In this document: in pieces, positions 55,479 through 64,000 of the stretch
Position numbering within the stretch: position 1 is the stretch's first letter
Layout of the letters: the number at the start of each line of letters is the position of its first letter
Source of the DNA: Anaerolineaceae bacterium
GTDB taxonomy: Bacteria; Chloroflexota; Anaerolineae; Anaerolineales; Anaerolineaceae
Direction: 5' to 3'
DNA: 64,000 nucleotides
NCBI GenBank assembly: GCA_012839565.1
Contig: DUMZ01000017.1
Coordinates: forward strand, 1 to 64,000
The notes under the pieces: generated by a model
Database searches by the model: none
The model's input: only the letters and a program-made list of their open reading frames with translations
What the model was told of the DNA's origin: nothing
Translations under genes and position numbers: made by a program

Positions 55479-57788
55479 TTAGAACAGAGCAAGTTGCGAC
55501 ACGCGGTATTCGGGTGGGTCGCCGAGTATTTGATAGGCGAATAATTCGCGGGTGAGAAGCGGATTCTCGTAAATATTGCGCAGGAGACGGAATTTAACAA
55601 AATGCCAATCATCTTGCATCATGGCTTGCAAATTTGGATCGCGACGCAGTTTGTAAGAGACCAGGTTGGCGCGGCCACCGGGCAGAACAATCAGTTTCTT
55701 TCCACTCAAACCGCGATGATGTTGAATTGTTTCGGATATCATCGCGCTGGCACTAACGAAAAAGGTATAAGTTTCGTGGTCGTGTTCATCAAGAAAGTAG
55801 ATAGCTTCTTCGCTGATTTGGCGTTTTATGGCCAGTTTGCGGGCAATTTTTTCAATAATTTCACGGAGTGATTTGATGTCCTGCGCGCGCGTTGTAAATT
55901 GTTCATTTTCATTCAAAACCCAGCAGGCCTGACCATCCTGTTCGTTGCGTGTAGCATAAGAACGCAAAATTGTTTGCACGAGTTCGTGGTCAGGTGTCAT
56001 CATGCCTGGGTGTTTGTGATTGATCGCTTTTGCAATATCAAGCGCGCTGAGCTGGGGTGAATGGAGAAATTCCTGACGAATGATTCCTTCAACGTTATCC
56101 GCCAGAGTGCTGAAATATTCAGGTGGACTTGCCAGCCAGTATGTGCCCGTATCGGTTGACACGCCCGGGCTGAAACGATGAAATAAGCTTGGGTCGGTGA
56201 AAACAGGGTCTAAATCTTCCTGGGTTTTGTTGATTGGTGGGTTTGCCTGTGTCGCATCCTGGTTGAAGAGTAAGCCCCGTGTCTGCAGGCCAAGAATCAT
56301 TTGGGTGAAAAGCCGCATATAGCCAGAAGGCTCGCCCCAGTTACTTAGAAAGTCTGTGGCAATTTCGCGGGCGGCATCGCGAACTTTGTTTATCGAATAT
56401 TGTGTAAGCTGGCTGGGTGAAAACTTCCAAACCGTTTGTAATATATTCACGCCACCCGAACAAGCTGCCGTGCGCAGGCTGAATCCAGCGCTTTGCGCGG
56501 CTTTAACTGATGCCAGCAAAAAGAGCGGGTCAAGTTCGGAAACCTGGAGCAGAATAGGGGCTGCCGGGCGTACGAGATACTTTAACCGTGCCAGAACTTT
56601 TTCCAGGGCGGTCGCGTGCCAGGTCCAGTCATAGCGTTGCTTGAGCAAACTGTTGCGCAGGGTTTTAACGCCTTCTTTGCCCCAAAGCCAGCCACTCCAC
56701 AAACCAGACAGATTCCACCAGGCTTGATTGCGGCGTGGTAGATTGGCGTAGATGGTCTCAATCTGCCTGGGGTCAGGTTTTGGGTCAAGTTCTCTAAGGC
56801 GTCCTTCAAAAAGGCAGATACCACCGGATTGGGGGAGTTTTTCCGGATAATAGCGTAATGTGATGGCTTTTTCCTGACTTGCCCAAAGATGACAGGCGTT
56901 TTCCAGACTGTGCCAAAGATTGAATTCCTGATAAACAGGCGGGCACAAGAGCTGGCGGGGACGGTTGCGTCCCATAGGGTATGCCCAAAGCTGGTTGCCA
57001 CCGTCCGCGGCACTGAGAAAGAGCGCTTGCATCAGCATTTTTTGACGACTCGAAAATTCCTGTGAAGAAATCTGAGTGAGAATGCTCAAAAGCAAATTGA
57101 GCGAGCGGTCGGTGTAATAACTGACGACATCTTCCATCACAGCGCGGAGCGGGTCCGTTGGTGGGGCGATTTTTTCAAGCGCCAGGGCACGACTCATCGC
57201 CACGGGTGGAAGCGGGGGCAGGCTTTTATGGTGCTCATCTGTTAGCTCAAGTTCTGTTGTGTGACCGCACACCTTGCATTTGCCTGTCGCCTGGCTGGGC
57301 TGTTTTTGGTTTTCGTGCCAGATATAGCGTTCCACTTCAAAGGATTTTGCCTTGGTGTTGTCAGCGTGACTGGCGCAATCGGGCACCGGACAAGGCAAAT
57401 GATATTGACTCTGAATGTGTTCAATGAGGCTTTGTCCGCTCAGAGATTTGCTTTTACCGAGTAAAGTCAGGGCGGCTTGCATTTCATCCAGTGTTGGGGC
57501 GGTGGCGAGTACTTTGATGATAAAAGCTGAAACAGGATTATTGGCGGTAACGAGCACGCGGTAGCCAGCGTGGGCAATTTCCAGTACGGAAAAAGGCGAC
57601 TGACCAAATGGGTCCAGAACCCACGAACCGGGCGCGGCATAATTATTCAGCCAGCGACTCGCCATGCCATCATGCCACGGTGGTAAAAAACGTTCCAGTG
57701 GCAAATCAGTTCGGGGTGTATCCGGTTGTACATGACCCACAACGAAGGGCATTTCGAAAGCTCTCCAATGGGTTCGTGGGTTGTACAT
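55479..57788 (-). CDS. Degenerate DNA-methylase-like protein with zinc ribbon (unknown function)
   Basis: 769 residues, no signal peptide. The N-terminus resembles SAM-dependent DNA methylases (GSWVLDPFGQSPFSVLEIAHAGY, about 54-76, then NNP at 83-85). A four-Cys zinc-ribbon follows (Cys133, Cys138, Cys171, Cys174). The catalytic DPPY-type motif is not found; at the expected place the sequence reads PRRNQAWWNLSGLWSGWLWG. It therefore looks like a methylase-derived protein that lost catalysis. The middle and C-terminal parts are not recognised. It lies 27 bp downstream of the alpha-glucosidase gene on the same strand and is convergent with the PBP gene (17 bp apart). Confidence 0.6.
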   Translation of the reverse strand: MYNPRTHWRAFEMPFVVGHVQPDTPRTDLPLERFLPPWHDGMASRWLNNYAAPGSWVLDPFGQSPFSVLEIAHAGYRVLVTANNPVSAFIIKVLATAPTLDEMQAALTLLGKSKSLSGQSLIEHIQSQYHLPCPVPDCASHADNTKAKSFEVERYIWHENQKQPSQATGKCKVCGHTTELELTDEHHKSLPPLPPVAMSRALALEKIAPPTDPLRAVMEDVVSYYTDRSLNLLLSILTQISSQEFSSRQKMLMQALFLSAADGGNQLWAYPMGRNRPRQLLCPPVYQEFNLWHSLENACHLWASQEKAITLRYYPEKLPQSGGICLFEGRLRELDPKPDPRQIETIYANLPRRNQAWWNLSGLWSGWLWGKEGVKTLRNSLLKQRYDWTWHATALEKVLARLKYLVRPAAPILLQVSELDPLFLLASVKAAQSAGFSLRTAACSGGVNILQTVWKFSPSQLTQYSINKVRDAAREIATDFLSNWGEPSGYMRLFTQMILGLQTRGLLFNQDATQANPPINKTQEDLDPVFTDPSLFHRFSPGVSTDTGTYWLASPPEYFSTLADNVEGIIRQEFLHSPQLSALDIAKAINHKHPGMMTPDHELVQTILRSYATRNEQDGQACWVLNENEQFTTRAQDIKSLREIIEKIARKLAIKRQISEEAIYFLDEHDHETYTFFVSASAMISETIQHHRGLSGKKLIVLPGGRANLVSYKLRRDPNLQAMMQDDWHFVKFRLLRNIYENPLLTRELFAYQILGDPPEYRVSQLALF

Positions 57789-57815
57789 ATGACCTAACTC
57801 AAACGTTTCCTGTCT

Positions 57816-59429
57816 TTAAAGTGCCAGTCGCGAGACCAAAATTGCCATGCCATAAGCGGGCAGGCTCACACTTGTTTCGCTCATATGGCTGGTGATGGAG
57901 TCATTGCCGTTGAATACCATATCCCATTCATTGACTTCCTTGATGGGTAGTTCAAACTGCTGAATATCCCTTGAAAAGTTGAGAATGACCAAACTTGTTT
58001 CTTCGGGCAAGCGACGCAGGTAAACCAGCAGGTATTGGTTGTCAACTGGAATGAGCTGGATATCGCCCGCGTGCAGGCTGCGGTGCTTGCGACGGACTCG
58101 AATGAGTGCTTTGTAAAAATTCAAGAGCGATGCTGGGCTGGATTGCTGATTGGCAACATTGCGCACCGTGTGATTCGGGTGCACGGGCAGCCAGGATTTG
58201 CCGGTACCAAAGCCGGCGTTGACCGTAGCGTTCCATTGCATTGGCGAACGGCAACCATCGCGACCCTTGTAAAAGGGCCAGTAACGCTTGCCAGGTGGGT
58301 CCTGGATGTCTTTTCGGGCGACTTTGATATCGCGCATACCGATTTCTTCACCATAATATATATAGGGCGTGCCTCTGACGGTGAGCAGCATGGTTGCCAG
58401 GAGCTTCAAACGACTGTCATCTTCGTTGTTGGTGTAACGGGTTGCAGAGCGGGGCACGTCGTGATTGTTAAAGAAGTAATTTGGCCAGGCCTCATCGCCA
58501 TGGAGCGCGTCCCAGTATTGAATGGCGGTGCCGAAAGCTTTGGCGTTCCAGGGTCTGGATGCAAAGTTGAAGTCGAAAGTGGCATGGAAGCGGTCCTTGC
58601 CAACAAAAGTGCGCGCGTAAGTTGACCCTTCCAAAAATGTTTCGCCAACCACGTAGCGTTCGGGATATTCATCCAGAATGGAGCGAATTTCCTTGACCAC
58701 ATCCATCATTTCGGGCTGTGATTTGTCGTAAATGTGCTCGTAGGCTTCAAAAGGCCGGCGGGCAAGCCCTTTTTTGCGGGGATTGTCGCGCAGCTTGGCG
58801 TCTTTGTAGTAAGCGTTGAAGACATCAAGGCGGAAACCATCCACGCCTTTGTCGAGCCAGTATCTGAAAATCTTCATGACCATGGCACGGACTTCAGGGT
58901 TGCGCCAGTTTAGATCGGGTTGGTACTTCTCGAACATGTGGAAGTAGTACTTATTAAGGTAGCGGTCGTATTCCCAGCCTGGTCCGCCAAAGTGCGAGAG
59001 CCAGTTATTGGGTGGGCCGCCATCAGGGGCCGGGTCGCGCCAAAGGTACCAGTCATGGTAGGGGTTATCTGGCGATTTGCGGGATTCAACAAACCAGCGG
59101 TGTTGGTCTGAAGTGTGGTTGAGCACCAGGTCCATGATGATATGCAAATCGCGTTTGTGGGCTTCGGCGATTAAGTGGTCGAAGTCTTGCAGATTGCCGT
59201 ATTTGGGGTCAATAGTCAGGTAATCGGCGACGTCGTAGCCAAAATCTTTATCGGGAGATGGGTATATGGGCGACAGCCAAATGGCATCAACACCGAGATC
59301 CTTGATATAGTCAAGAGAATCAATGATGCCAGCAAGGTCGCCAATACCATCGGCGTTCGTATCTTTGAATGAGCGGGGATAAATTTGGTAGATAATGCCA
59401 TCTTTCCACCATAAGCGTTTCTTTTCCAT
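57816..59429 (-). CDS. GH13 alpha-glucosidase (oligo-1,6-glucosidase type)
   Basis: A 537-residue cytoplasmic alpha-amylase family enzyme. Conserved regions are intact: DLVLNHTSD, GFRLDVFN with nucleophile Asp202, VVGETF with acid/base Glu263 and NNHDVPR with Asp324. The DWYLWRDP segment and length fit alpha-glucosidase / oligo-1,6-glucosidase; a trehalose- or sucrose-active relative cannot be excluded. The GGAGGTGAT ribosome site is strong. Confidence 0.92.
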   Translation of the reverse strand: MEKKRLWWKDGIIYQIYPRSFKDTNADGIGDLAGIIDSLDYIKDLGVDAIWLSPIYPSPDKDFGYDVADYLTIDPKYGNLQDFDHLIAEAHKRDLHIIMDLVLNHTSDQHRWFVESRKSPDNPYHDWYLWRDPAPDGGPPNNWLSHFGGPGWEYDRYLNKYYFHMFEKYQPDLNWRNPEVRAMVMKIFRYWLDKGVDGFRLDVFNAYYKDAKLRDNPRKKGLARRPFEAYEHIYDKSQPEMMDVVKEIRSILDEYPERYVVGETFLEGSTYARTFVGKDRFHATFDFNFASRPWNAKAFGTAIQYWDALHGDEAWPNYFFNNHDVPRSATRYTNNEDDSRLKLLATMLLTVRGTPYIYYGEEIGMRDIKVARKDIQDPPGKRYWPFYKGRDGCRSPMQWNATVNAGFGTGKSWLPVHPNHTVRNVANQQSSPASLLNFYKALIRVRRKHRSLHAGDIQLIPVDNQYLLVYLRRLPEETSLVILNFSRDIQQFELPIKEVNEWDMVFNGNDSITSHMSETSVSLPAYGMAILVSRLAL

Positions 59430-59846
59430 GGGAATATCACCTCCAAATGCGATTAAGCTAATTATACGTTATTGTGTGCAATTCTCAATCTAAAAACCGA
59501 AGGCTTTGGAGTTTGTTTTTGGTCAGACTCTGTGCAGGGTTTGATTAAGAAAAATCTGCGCCATAAACTCTCATGTAAGCCTTCATTTTGGCACAATGCT
59601 TGCAATATAAATATTGGAAAAAGTATTTCGACAGTTTTGCTTTTAAAGAAATGGAGGTTGCATAAAATCGATTAAATATTACGAACTTGAGTGAAATTAA
59701 TCAGCTTATGGTATGATTAAAACCAAATGGGCTTAAAAAACCTTTCTGAAAACCGGAAAATAAGAGCTTCAAATGGTTTAAATCGATTAATGAAAGTATC
59801 AGGTATCATTGATACGGTAGTTACATATTTAAAAGGAGTAACAAAT
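59430..59846. other. Divergent intergenic region upstream of the subtilase gene
   Basis: 417 bp. An upstream in-frame ATG at 59727 would add 40 non-signal residues and is not used. TTGAGT (59687) and TATGAT (59712) form a possible but badly spaced (19 nt) promoter. An AAAGGAG site lies just before the subtilase ATG. No gene is seen. Confidence 0.5.
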
Positions 59847-62800
59847 ATGAAAAAATTAGTATCCAAAGTAGTTAGTTTACTACTGCTCGCCGCTTTGTTG
59901 GTGAGCCCAGTGGTTGCTGCCGCTCCCGAGCGTGTAGTGCCACCAACCGATGAGTTCGGCTTAAGCGCCGAAGATGAATTGTGGCTTGAAACAGCTCGCA
60001 TGGCGGACAGCTTTACTGTCCAACTCAAAGAGCCATCACTCGCCACCTATGAAGGCAGCAATGCGCTGTTCGCCATGCCCGCACGTACTGAGCGTGGCAA
60101 GTTGGATTTCGAGGCACCTGAAACAATCGCCTACCTTGACTACATCAACAGCAAATTAGATGCTTTCATTAGCGATGCTGAAACTGTGCTTGGCCGTGAA
60201 CTGGAAGTGCTCTATCGCTACGATGTCGTTCTCAACGGTTTTTCAGCTAAGATGAGTCTCGAAGAAGCTGCTCAGCTTCGCCAGTTGCCTGAAGTTCTTG
60301 AAGTTTATCCTGATGAAATCTGGCAAATTGATACCGACGTTAGCCCTGCATTTATCGGTATTGACCAAATCTGGAATGGGAACGCTGTTCCTGGTGATGC
60401 CGGCGCGAAGGGTGCAGGCACCATCGTCGGTATTATCGACACCGGTATCAACATGACCCATCCCAGCTTCCAGCAAACCACGCCCTTGGATCCCTACGTG
60501 TATCCCGCACCTGCTGGTGGCTTCAAAGGTCTTTGTAAGACTGATCCTGCTGGTCATGTTTGTAACAACAAACTGATTGGTGTTTGGGACATGCTCAACA
60601 ACAATAATGGACATGATCAACTCGACCATGGTTCTCATACCGCGGGTACTGCCGCCGGTAACAGAGTTCAAATCAATTACAATGGTGCTTCTGTTGTCAT
60701 TTCCGGTATGGCACCAAATGCTCAGGTTCTTTCCTACAAAGTTTGTAGCTCAAGTGGATGTCCTTCCAGTGCTTCAACCGCCGCGGTCAACCAAGCTATT
60801 ATCGATGGCGCCGATGCGCTTAACTTCTCCATTGGCCCAACCAGTGGTCCTGCGCGTAGCCCATGGATGGATACAACCGAAAAAGCTTTCCTTGAAGCCT
60901 TCAAAGTTGGCGTTTCAACAGCTACTTCAGCAGGTAACTCTGGTCCTGGTGCTTCCACCATTTACAAGACTCCACCATGGGCAGCTGTGGTTGGTAATAC
61001 CGGACATGGTCGTATCTTTGGTTACCCTGTAACGATTAATCCTGCCAGTGATAACTTAGGATCAGTTGCTTTGTATGCGTCTGATGATCTCTCTCCTGCA
61101 CTTACCCAAGATCTGACGAATAAAGACTTGGTTTGGGGTGGCAGCTCAAACAACAAATTGGGTTGTGATCCCTGGGCAGCTGGCGCGCTTACCGGTAAGG
61201 TCGGTATCGTGCAACGTGGTGACTGTTCCTTTAAAGATAAGCTCCAGAATATGTTCGATGCTGGTGCTGTGTTCGGTCTCGTTTACAACAACCAACCTGG
61301 CGCGCCCATCATTATGGGAACGAATACAGGTTTCGTTAATATGCCCGCGGGTATGATTTCCCTGGAAGATGGCTTGGCAATGGAAGCTGTCGCTGGTGCT
61401 CCAATGAAAGTTACCATTCTCAAGACTGGTACTTCTGGAACCAAACCTGATTGGGGCGATATCATGGCTGACCATAGTTCACGTGGCCCCGTGACCACCT
61501 TCGAAATTTTGCAACCCGACCTGGTTGCCCCTGGTACAAACGTTTTGGCACCATATGGCGGACCAGGTAACGTCAGTGATTTGATGTCGGGTACCTCCAT
61601 GGCTGGTCCTCACGTTGCTGGTTCAATGGCGACGATGCGCTCTCTGTTCCCCACATGGAGTCCTGCTGCTATTCGCTCAGCGATTATTATGACCACTAAA
61701 GCTGGTGTAACCCGCGATCATGATATGAGTGTTCCAACTCCCTTCGTTGAAGGTAACGGACGCATTGATATGAGCAAGGCTGCTTTGAGTGGCTTGGTTA
61801 TGGAAGTCAGCTATGATGAATACATTGCTGCTAACCCTGCTGATGGCGGTAATCCTCAAACCTTGAACATCCCCAGCTATCAAAACAGCAACTGTTTGGG
61901 TGGTTGTACTTTCGAACGAACGGTTACAAACATCACTAACCTTGACCTCGACTATCAAATCACCATCGACAAAACCGAAAACGTTGAAATTACCGTACAA
62001 CCTGCTGGTGGGTTCACTATTCCCGCCGGTGGAACGCAGAAACTGACTGTAACGGTAAAGCCCTCTGTCCTTTCGGGTGGCGCATGGCAATTTGGCCGAA
62101 TTATTTTGGAGACCGATGGCATATTTGCCAATGGTAAACCAGTTAGCGCGTCGGCCTTTACGCTGGCAGCTAAGGCTCCTGCTACGGGTTCAACCCTGCC
62201 TTCAGAACTGCGTATTAATACCGCTGAAGCTTCTGGTCAGTATGTGTTCGAAGAAGTCTACAACTCCGAAGCTATTACTGCATTCAATACCACGCGCTTT
62301 GGTTTAACTCCTGCGACGACTTACAACTTCTCGTTGGCTCAAGATCCTACCAGAGGTGACCCATTTGATGATGTTTCACAGGTTTGGTATACCACGACCA
62401 CTTGCCCCACCAACCAGCAACGTATGGTTGTTGAAGTTTTGGAAACCACAGCTACAGATCTGGATGTCTTTGTTGGTACTGGCAATACTCCTGTTGAAGC
62501 TTTGCTAAAAGCTTATTCCGCCAATCCTGGATCAATGGAATATCTGAATATCTTCCAGCCTACATTCAGTGGCACCTGTTGGATCATGGTCCAAAACTGG
62601 GAAGCCTCAGAACCTGGTGTTTCAGATCCTGTCAAACTGGCAGTTGGCTTTGTCCCCAAGACACCTACATCTAACTACACGGTTACCGCCCCCAACGCAG
62701 TTCCCAAACTGGAACCATTTGATATGACGGTCGAGTTTACTAATCTGCCCTTCTTCGACTCACGCGATGTTTGGTACGGCTGGTTCAGCGTTGGTTCAAG

Positions 62801-62915
62801 TGCTACCAAGAAAGATGATGTTGGTAAGCTGGACTTCAACGTTTATAAGGGCGCACCCGAAACCCCAGTTCTCGATAAGAACATCTACTTCCCGGTTATC
62901 TACATAGTTGATTAA
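59847..62915 (+). CDS. Secreted subtilisin-like (S8) protease with PA domain
   Basis: 1022 residues. The ATG at 59847 has AAAGGAG just upstream and begins the signal peptide (about 1-25). An inhibitor-like propeptide (about 50-165) is followed by the S8 catalytic domain: Asp198 in IIDTGI, His264 in HGSHTAG, Asn364 in AGNSGPG and Ser584 in GTSMAGPH. A PA domain is inserted (about 430-525), and a Fn3-like C-terminal part (about 610-700) and another beta domain follow. The protein ends IYFPVIYIVD, the same motif as in the FN3 and beta-helix proteins. It is an extracellular protease of the lactocepin/C5a-peptidase group. A T6 terminator follows. Confidence 0.93.
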   Translation: MKKLVSKVVSLLLLAALLVSPVVAAAPERVVPPTDEFGLSAEDELWLETARMADSFTVQLKEPSLATYEGSNALFAMPARTERGKLDFEAPETIAYLDYINSKLDAFISDAETVLGRELEVLYRYDVVLNGFSAKMSLEEAAQLRQLPEVLEVYPDEIWQIDTDVSPAFIGIDQIWNGNAVPGDAGAKGAGTIVGIIDTGINMTHPSFQQTTPLDPYVYPAPAGGFKGLCKTDPAGHVCNNKLIGVWDMLNNNNGHDQLDHGSHTAGTAAGNRVQINYNGASVVISGMAPNAQVLSYKVCSSSGCPSSASTAAVNQAIIDGADALNFSIGPTSGPARSPWMDTTEKAFLEAFKVGVSTATSAGNSGPGASTIYKTPPWAAVVGNTGHGRIFGYPVTINPASDNLGSVALYASDDLSPALTQDLTNKDLVWGGSSNNKLGCDPWAAGALTGKVGIVQRGDCSFKDKLQNMFDAGAVFGLVYNNQPGAPIIMGTNTGFVNMPAGMISLEDGLAMEAVAGAPMKVTILKTGTSGTKPDWGDIMADHSSRGPVTTFEILQPDLVAPGTNVLAPYGGPGNVSDLMSGTSMAGPHVAGSMATMRSLFPTWSPAAIRSAIIMTTKAGVTRDHDMSVPTPFVEGNGRIDMSKAALSGLVMEVSYDEYIAANPADGGNPQTLNIPSYQNSNCLGGCTFERTVTNITNLDLDYQITIDKTENVEITVQPAGGFTIPAGGTQKLTVTVKPSVLSGGAWQFGRIILETDGIFANGKPVSASAFTLAAKAPATGSTLPSELRINTAEASGQYVFEEVYNSEAITAFNTTRFGLTPATTYNFSLAQDPTRGDPFDDVSQVWYTTTTCPTNQQRMVVEVLETTATDLDVFVGTGNTPVEALLKAYSANPGSMEYLNIFQPTFSGTCWIMVQNWEASEPGVSDPVKLAVGFVPKTPTSNYTVTAPNAVPKLEPFDMTVEFTNLPFFDSRDVWYGWFSVGSSATKKDDVGKLDFNVYKGAPETPVLDKNIYFPVIYIVD

Positions 62916-62933
62916 TCCGGAAAACAAACGATC

Positions 62934-62962
62934 ACAGAGAGCCGCAAGGCTCTCTGTTTTTT
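62934..62962 (+). terminator. Intrinsic terminator of the subtilase gene
   Basis: ACAGAGAGCC-GCAA-GGCTCTCTGT, a 10-bp stem with a stable tetraloop, followed by TTTTTT. Confidence 0.92.
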
Positions 62963-62972
62963 AAAGGGGCTG

Positions 62973-63001
62973 TTGACAGACTTTTAGGGTGTTGTCATAA
63001 A
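62973..63001 (+). promoter_or_regulatory. Candidate upstream nusA promoter
   Basis: TTGACA, 17 nt, CATAAA, just after the subtilase terminator. It could be a second start for the nusA transcript. Confidence 0.5.
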
Positions 63002-63054
63002 TCTGGATGCTAGCTTAGGCTATATAAGTATGGTGTAAATAATGCGTAAAAAAC

Positions 63055-63083
63055 TTGCATTTTGCCCTGCGGAGTGGTATTAT
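63055..63083 (+). promoter_or_regulatory. Sigma-70 promoter of nusA
   Basis: TTGCAT, 17 nt, TATTAT; predicted transcription start about 7 nt further, roughly 90 nt before the nusA ATG. Confidence 0.7.
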
Positions 63084-63117
63084 CTTAGCCAGTAAGGTTC
63101 ATACTTTTCGTTGTGAG

Positions 63118-63141
63118 AAGTGGGCGTGTGTCCACTTTTTT
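63118..63141 (+). terminator. Leader hairpin with T-run before nusA (possible attenuator)
   Basis: AAGTGG / CCACTT, a 6-bp stem with an 8-nt loop and a run of six T. It lies between the promoter and the nusA start, so it can act as an attenuator; NusA itself modulates such hairpins, which would give autocontrol (inference). Confidence 0.6.
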
Positions 63142-63179
63142 GTTAATAAGAACCAGTTTAGTGATGTGGAGAAGTAAGC

Positions 63180-64000
63180 ATGAAAAGCGAATTTGCTTTA
63201 GCCTTCAACGAAATACTTGAAGATAAAGGACTCCCCAGGGAAGTCGTTCTCGAAGCCATTCGGGCTGCGATGGTTTCTGCGTACCGAAAATCGGTGGGGG
63301 CATCAGCAGCACAAGCTATTGAAGTTAAAATTGACTTTGACAAAGGCGATATTACCGTTTTTGCAGAGAAAGAAGTTACCGATAGCATCTTTGATGAACG
63401 AACTGAAGTTCTGCTTGAGGAAGCGCGTAAATTTGACCCAAACTGTGAGTTGGGCGATTTGGTAATGGTGGACAGCACGCCGGAAGACTTCGGACGTTAT
63501 GCCGCACAAACTGCGCGTCAGGGTATCCAACAAAAAATTCGTGATGCCGAACGAGCCATGCAATTTGAGCATTTCAGCCGACAGGTGGGTGAAGTGACCA
63601 ACGGTGTGGTGCAAGCGGTGAATGCCAAACAAGCGACCATCGGTCTGGACCTGAAAGCTGAAGGCTTTATGTTGCGCAAGGATATGATTCCTGGCGAACG
63701 TTTTAGAATTCACGACCGCATCCGTGCTTACGTCTATGAAGTTAAAGATTCCCCCAAAGGGCTTGAGATTATGCTTTCTCGCGCGCATCGTAACTTCTTG
63801 CGTCGTTTGCTTGAAAATGAAGTACCTGAAATTTTTCATGGCATTGTTGAAATTCGCTCCATTGCCCGCGAACCTGGGCAACGCGCCAAGGTGGCCGTTT
63901 CGGCAACCCAAATGGGCATTGACCCTGTCGGCGCTTGTGTTGGTCAGCGTGGTGTGCGTATTCAGGCTATTGTGCGCGAGTTGCACGATGAGAAAATTGA
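63180..64000 (+). CDS. nusA: Transcription termination/antitermination protein NusA (3' end outside window)
   Basis: 273 codons are visible to the right edge. The N-terminal NusA domain (FALAFNEILEDKGLPREVVLEAIRAAM, residues about 4-30; AYRKSVG) is followed by an S1 domain (about 130-205) and the start of KH1 with IDPVGACVGQRGVRI. NusA binds RNA polymerase and RNA and controls pausing, termination and antitermination. GGAG lies 8 nt before the ATG. rimP, the usual upstream neighbour, is not present between the subtilase and nusA. Confidence 0.95.
   Translation, partial: MKSEFALAFNEILEDKGLPREVVLEAIRAAMVSAYRKSVGASAAQAIEVKIDFDKGDITVFAEKEVTDSIFDERTEVLLEEARKFDPNCELGDLVMVDSTPEDFGRYAAQTARQGIQQKIRDAERAMQFEHFSRQVGEVTNGVVQAVNAKQATIGLDLKAEGFMLRKDMIPGERFRIHDRIRAYVYEVKDSPKGLEIMLSRAHRNFLRRLLENEVPEIFHGIVEIRSIAREPGQRAKVAVSATQMGIDPVGACVGQRGVRIQAIVRELHDEKI

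Noticed and set aside
59472..59675. 67-codon plus-strand frame upstream of the subtilase gene
   Set aside because: No ribosome site and no domain; its codon use is unlike neighbouring genes.
1..64000. tRNA, rRNA, insertion sequence or prophage genes
   Set aside because: None was seen by eye on either strand; a dedicated RNA and transposase search could still find a diverged copy.

Overview
The window looks like chromosomal DNA from a Chloroflexota bacterium, probably class Anaerolineae (family-level placement is inference). The gene style points there: secreted proteins with Pro/Thr-rich linkers, a sortase with a sorting-signal surface protein, lipoproteins, a MacA/MacB-type exporter, an S-adenosylmethionine hydrolase beside an ECF transporter, and a large class A penicillin-binding protein. 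No phage, insertion sequence, CRISPR array, rRNA or tRNA was seen. Most genes lie on the minus strand.

Layout. 1-2.7 kb: end of a Cna_B-repeat surface protein (open at the left edge) with a class B-type sortase. 2.8-7.8 kb: alpha/beta hydrolase, S9 peptidase, LUD-domain protein, cupin and a putative zinc metallopeptidase. 7.9-11.8 kb: SAM hydrolase plus a complete ECF transporter (fused double ATPase, S and T components). 11.9-17.5 kb: an SRPBCC-like protein and a TetR-MFS-FtsX permease-ATPase operon with a clear promoter and palindromic operator. 17.6-21.6 kb: two small proteins, then a four-domain sulfur-handling fusion (CoA-disulfide reductase, rhodanese, TusA, DsrE) under an ArsR-type regulator. 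21.8-24.0 kb: glycosyltransferase and a GH114-like protein. 24.2-27.0 kb: a compact operon of a trypsin-like protease/non-specific nuclease fusion and a papain-like protease, both without signal peptides. 27.2-32.2 kb: TrmA/RlmD-type rRNA methyltransferase, a small repeat cluster, then a MacA/MacB-type exporter. 32.4-40.3 kb: two giant secreted M23/FN3-repeat paralogues, one broken by a single-base frameshift. 40.5-45.2 kb: a RyR-domain protein converging on a DUF4062-NTPase-TPR (STAND) protein, and a lipoprotein glucosaminidase. 45.4-47.4 kb: groES-groEL with CIRCE and a sigma-70 promoter. 47.5-51.7 kb: two tandem membrane TPR paralogues and a secreted beta-helix protein. 52-64 kb: class A PBP, a degenerate methylase-like protein, a GH13 alpha-glucosidase, a secreted subtilase and the start of nusA.

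How the genes may work together. Much of the window serves the cell surface: sortase-attached and other secreted proteins, peptidoglycan synthesis and hydrolysis, extracellular proteolysis and export pumps. Four secreted proteins end in the same short motif (Ile-aromatic-hydrophobic-Pro-Leu/Val-hydrophobic), which may be a second, sortase-independent surface signal. The two candidates for undescribed systems are the intracellular protease-nuclease plus papain-like protease operon (24.2-27.2 kb) and the RyR/DUF4062-STAND locus (40.5-44.3 kb). Both have architectures reminiscent of conflict or cell-suicide systems, but function is inferred from domains only.
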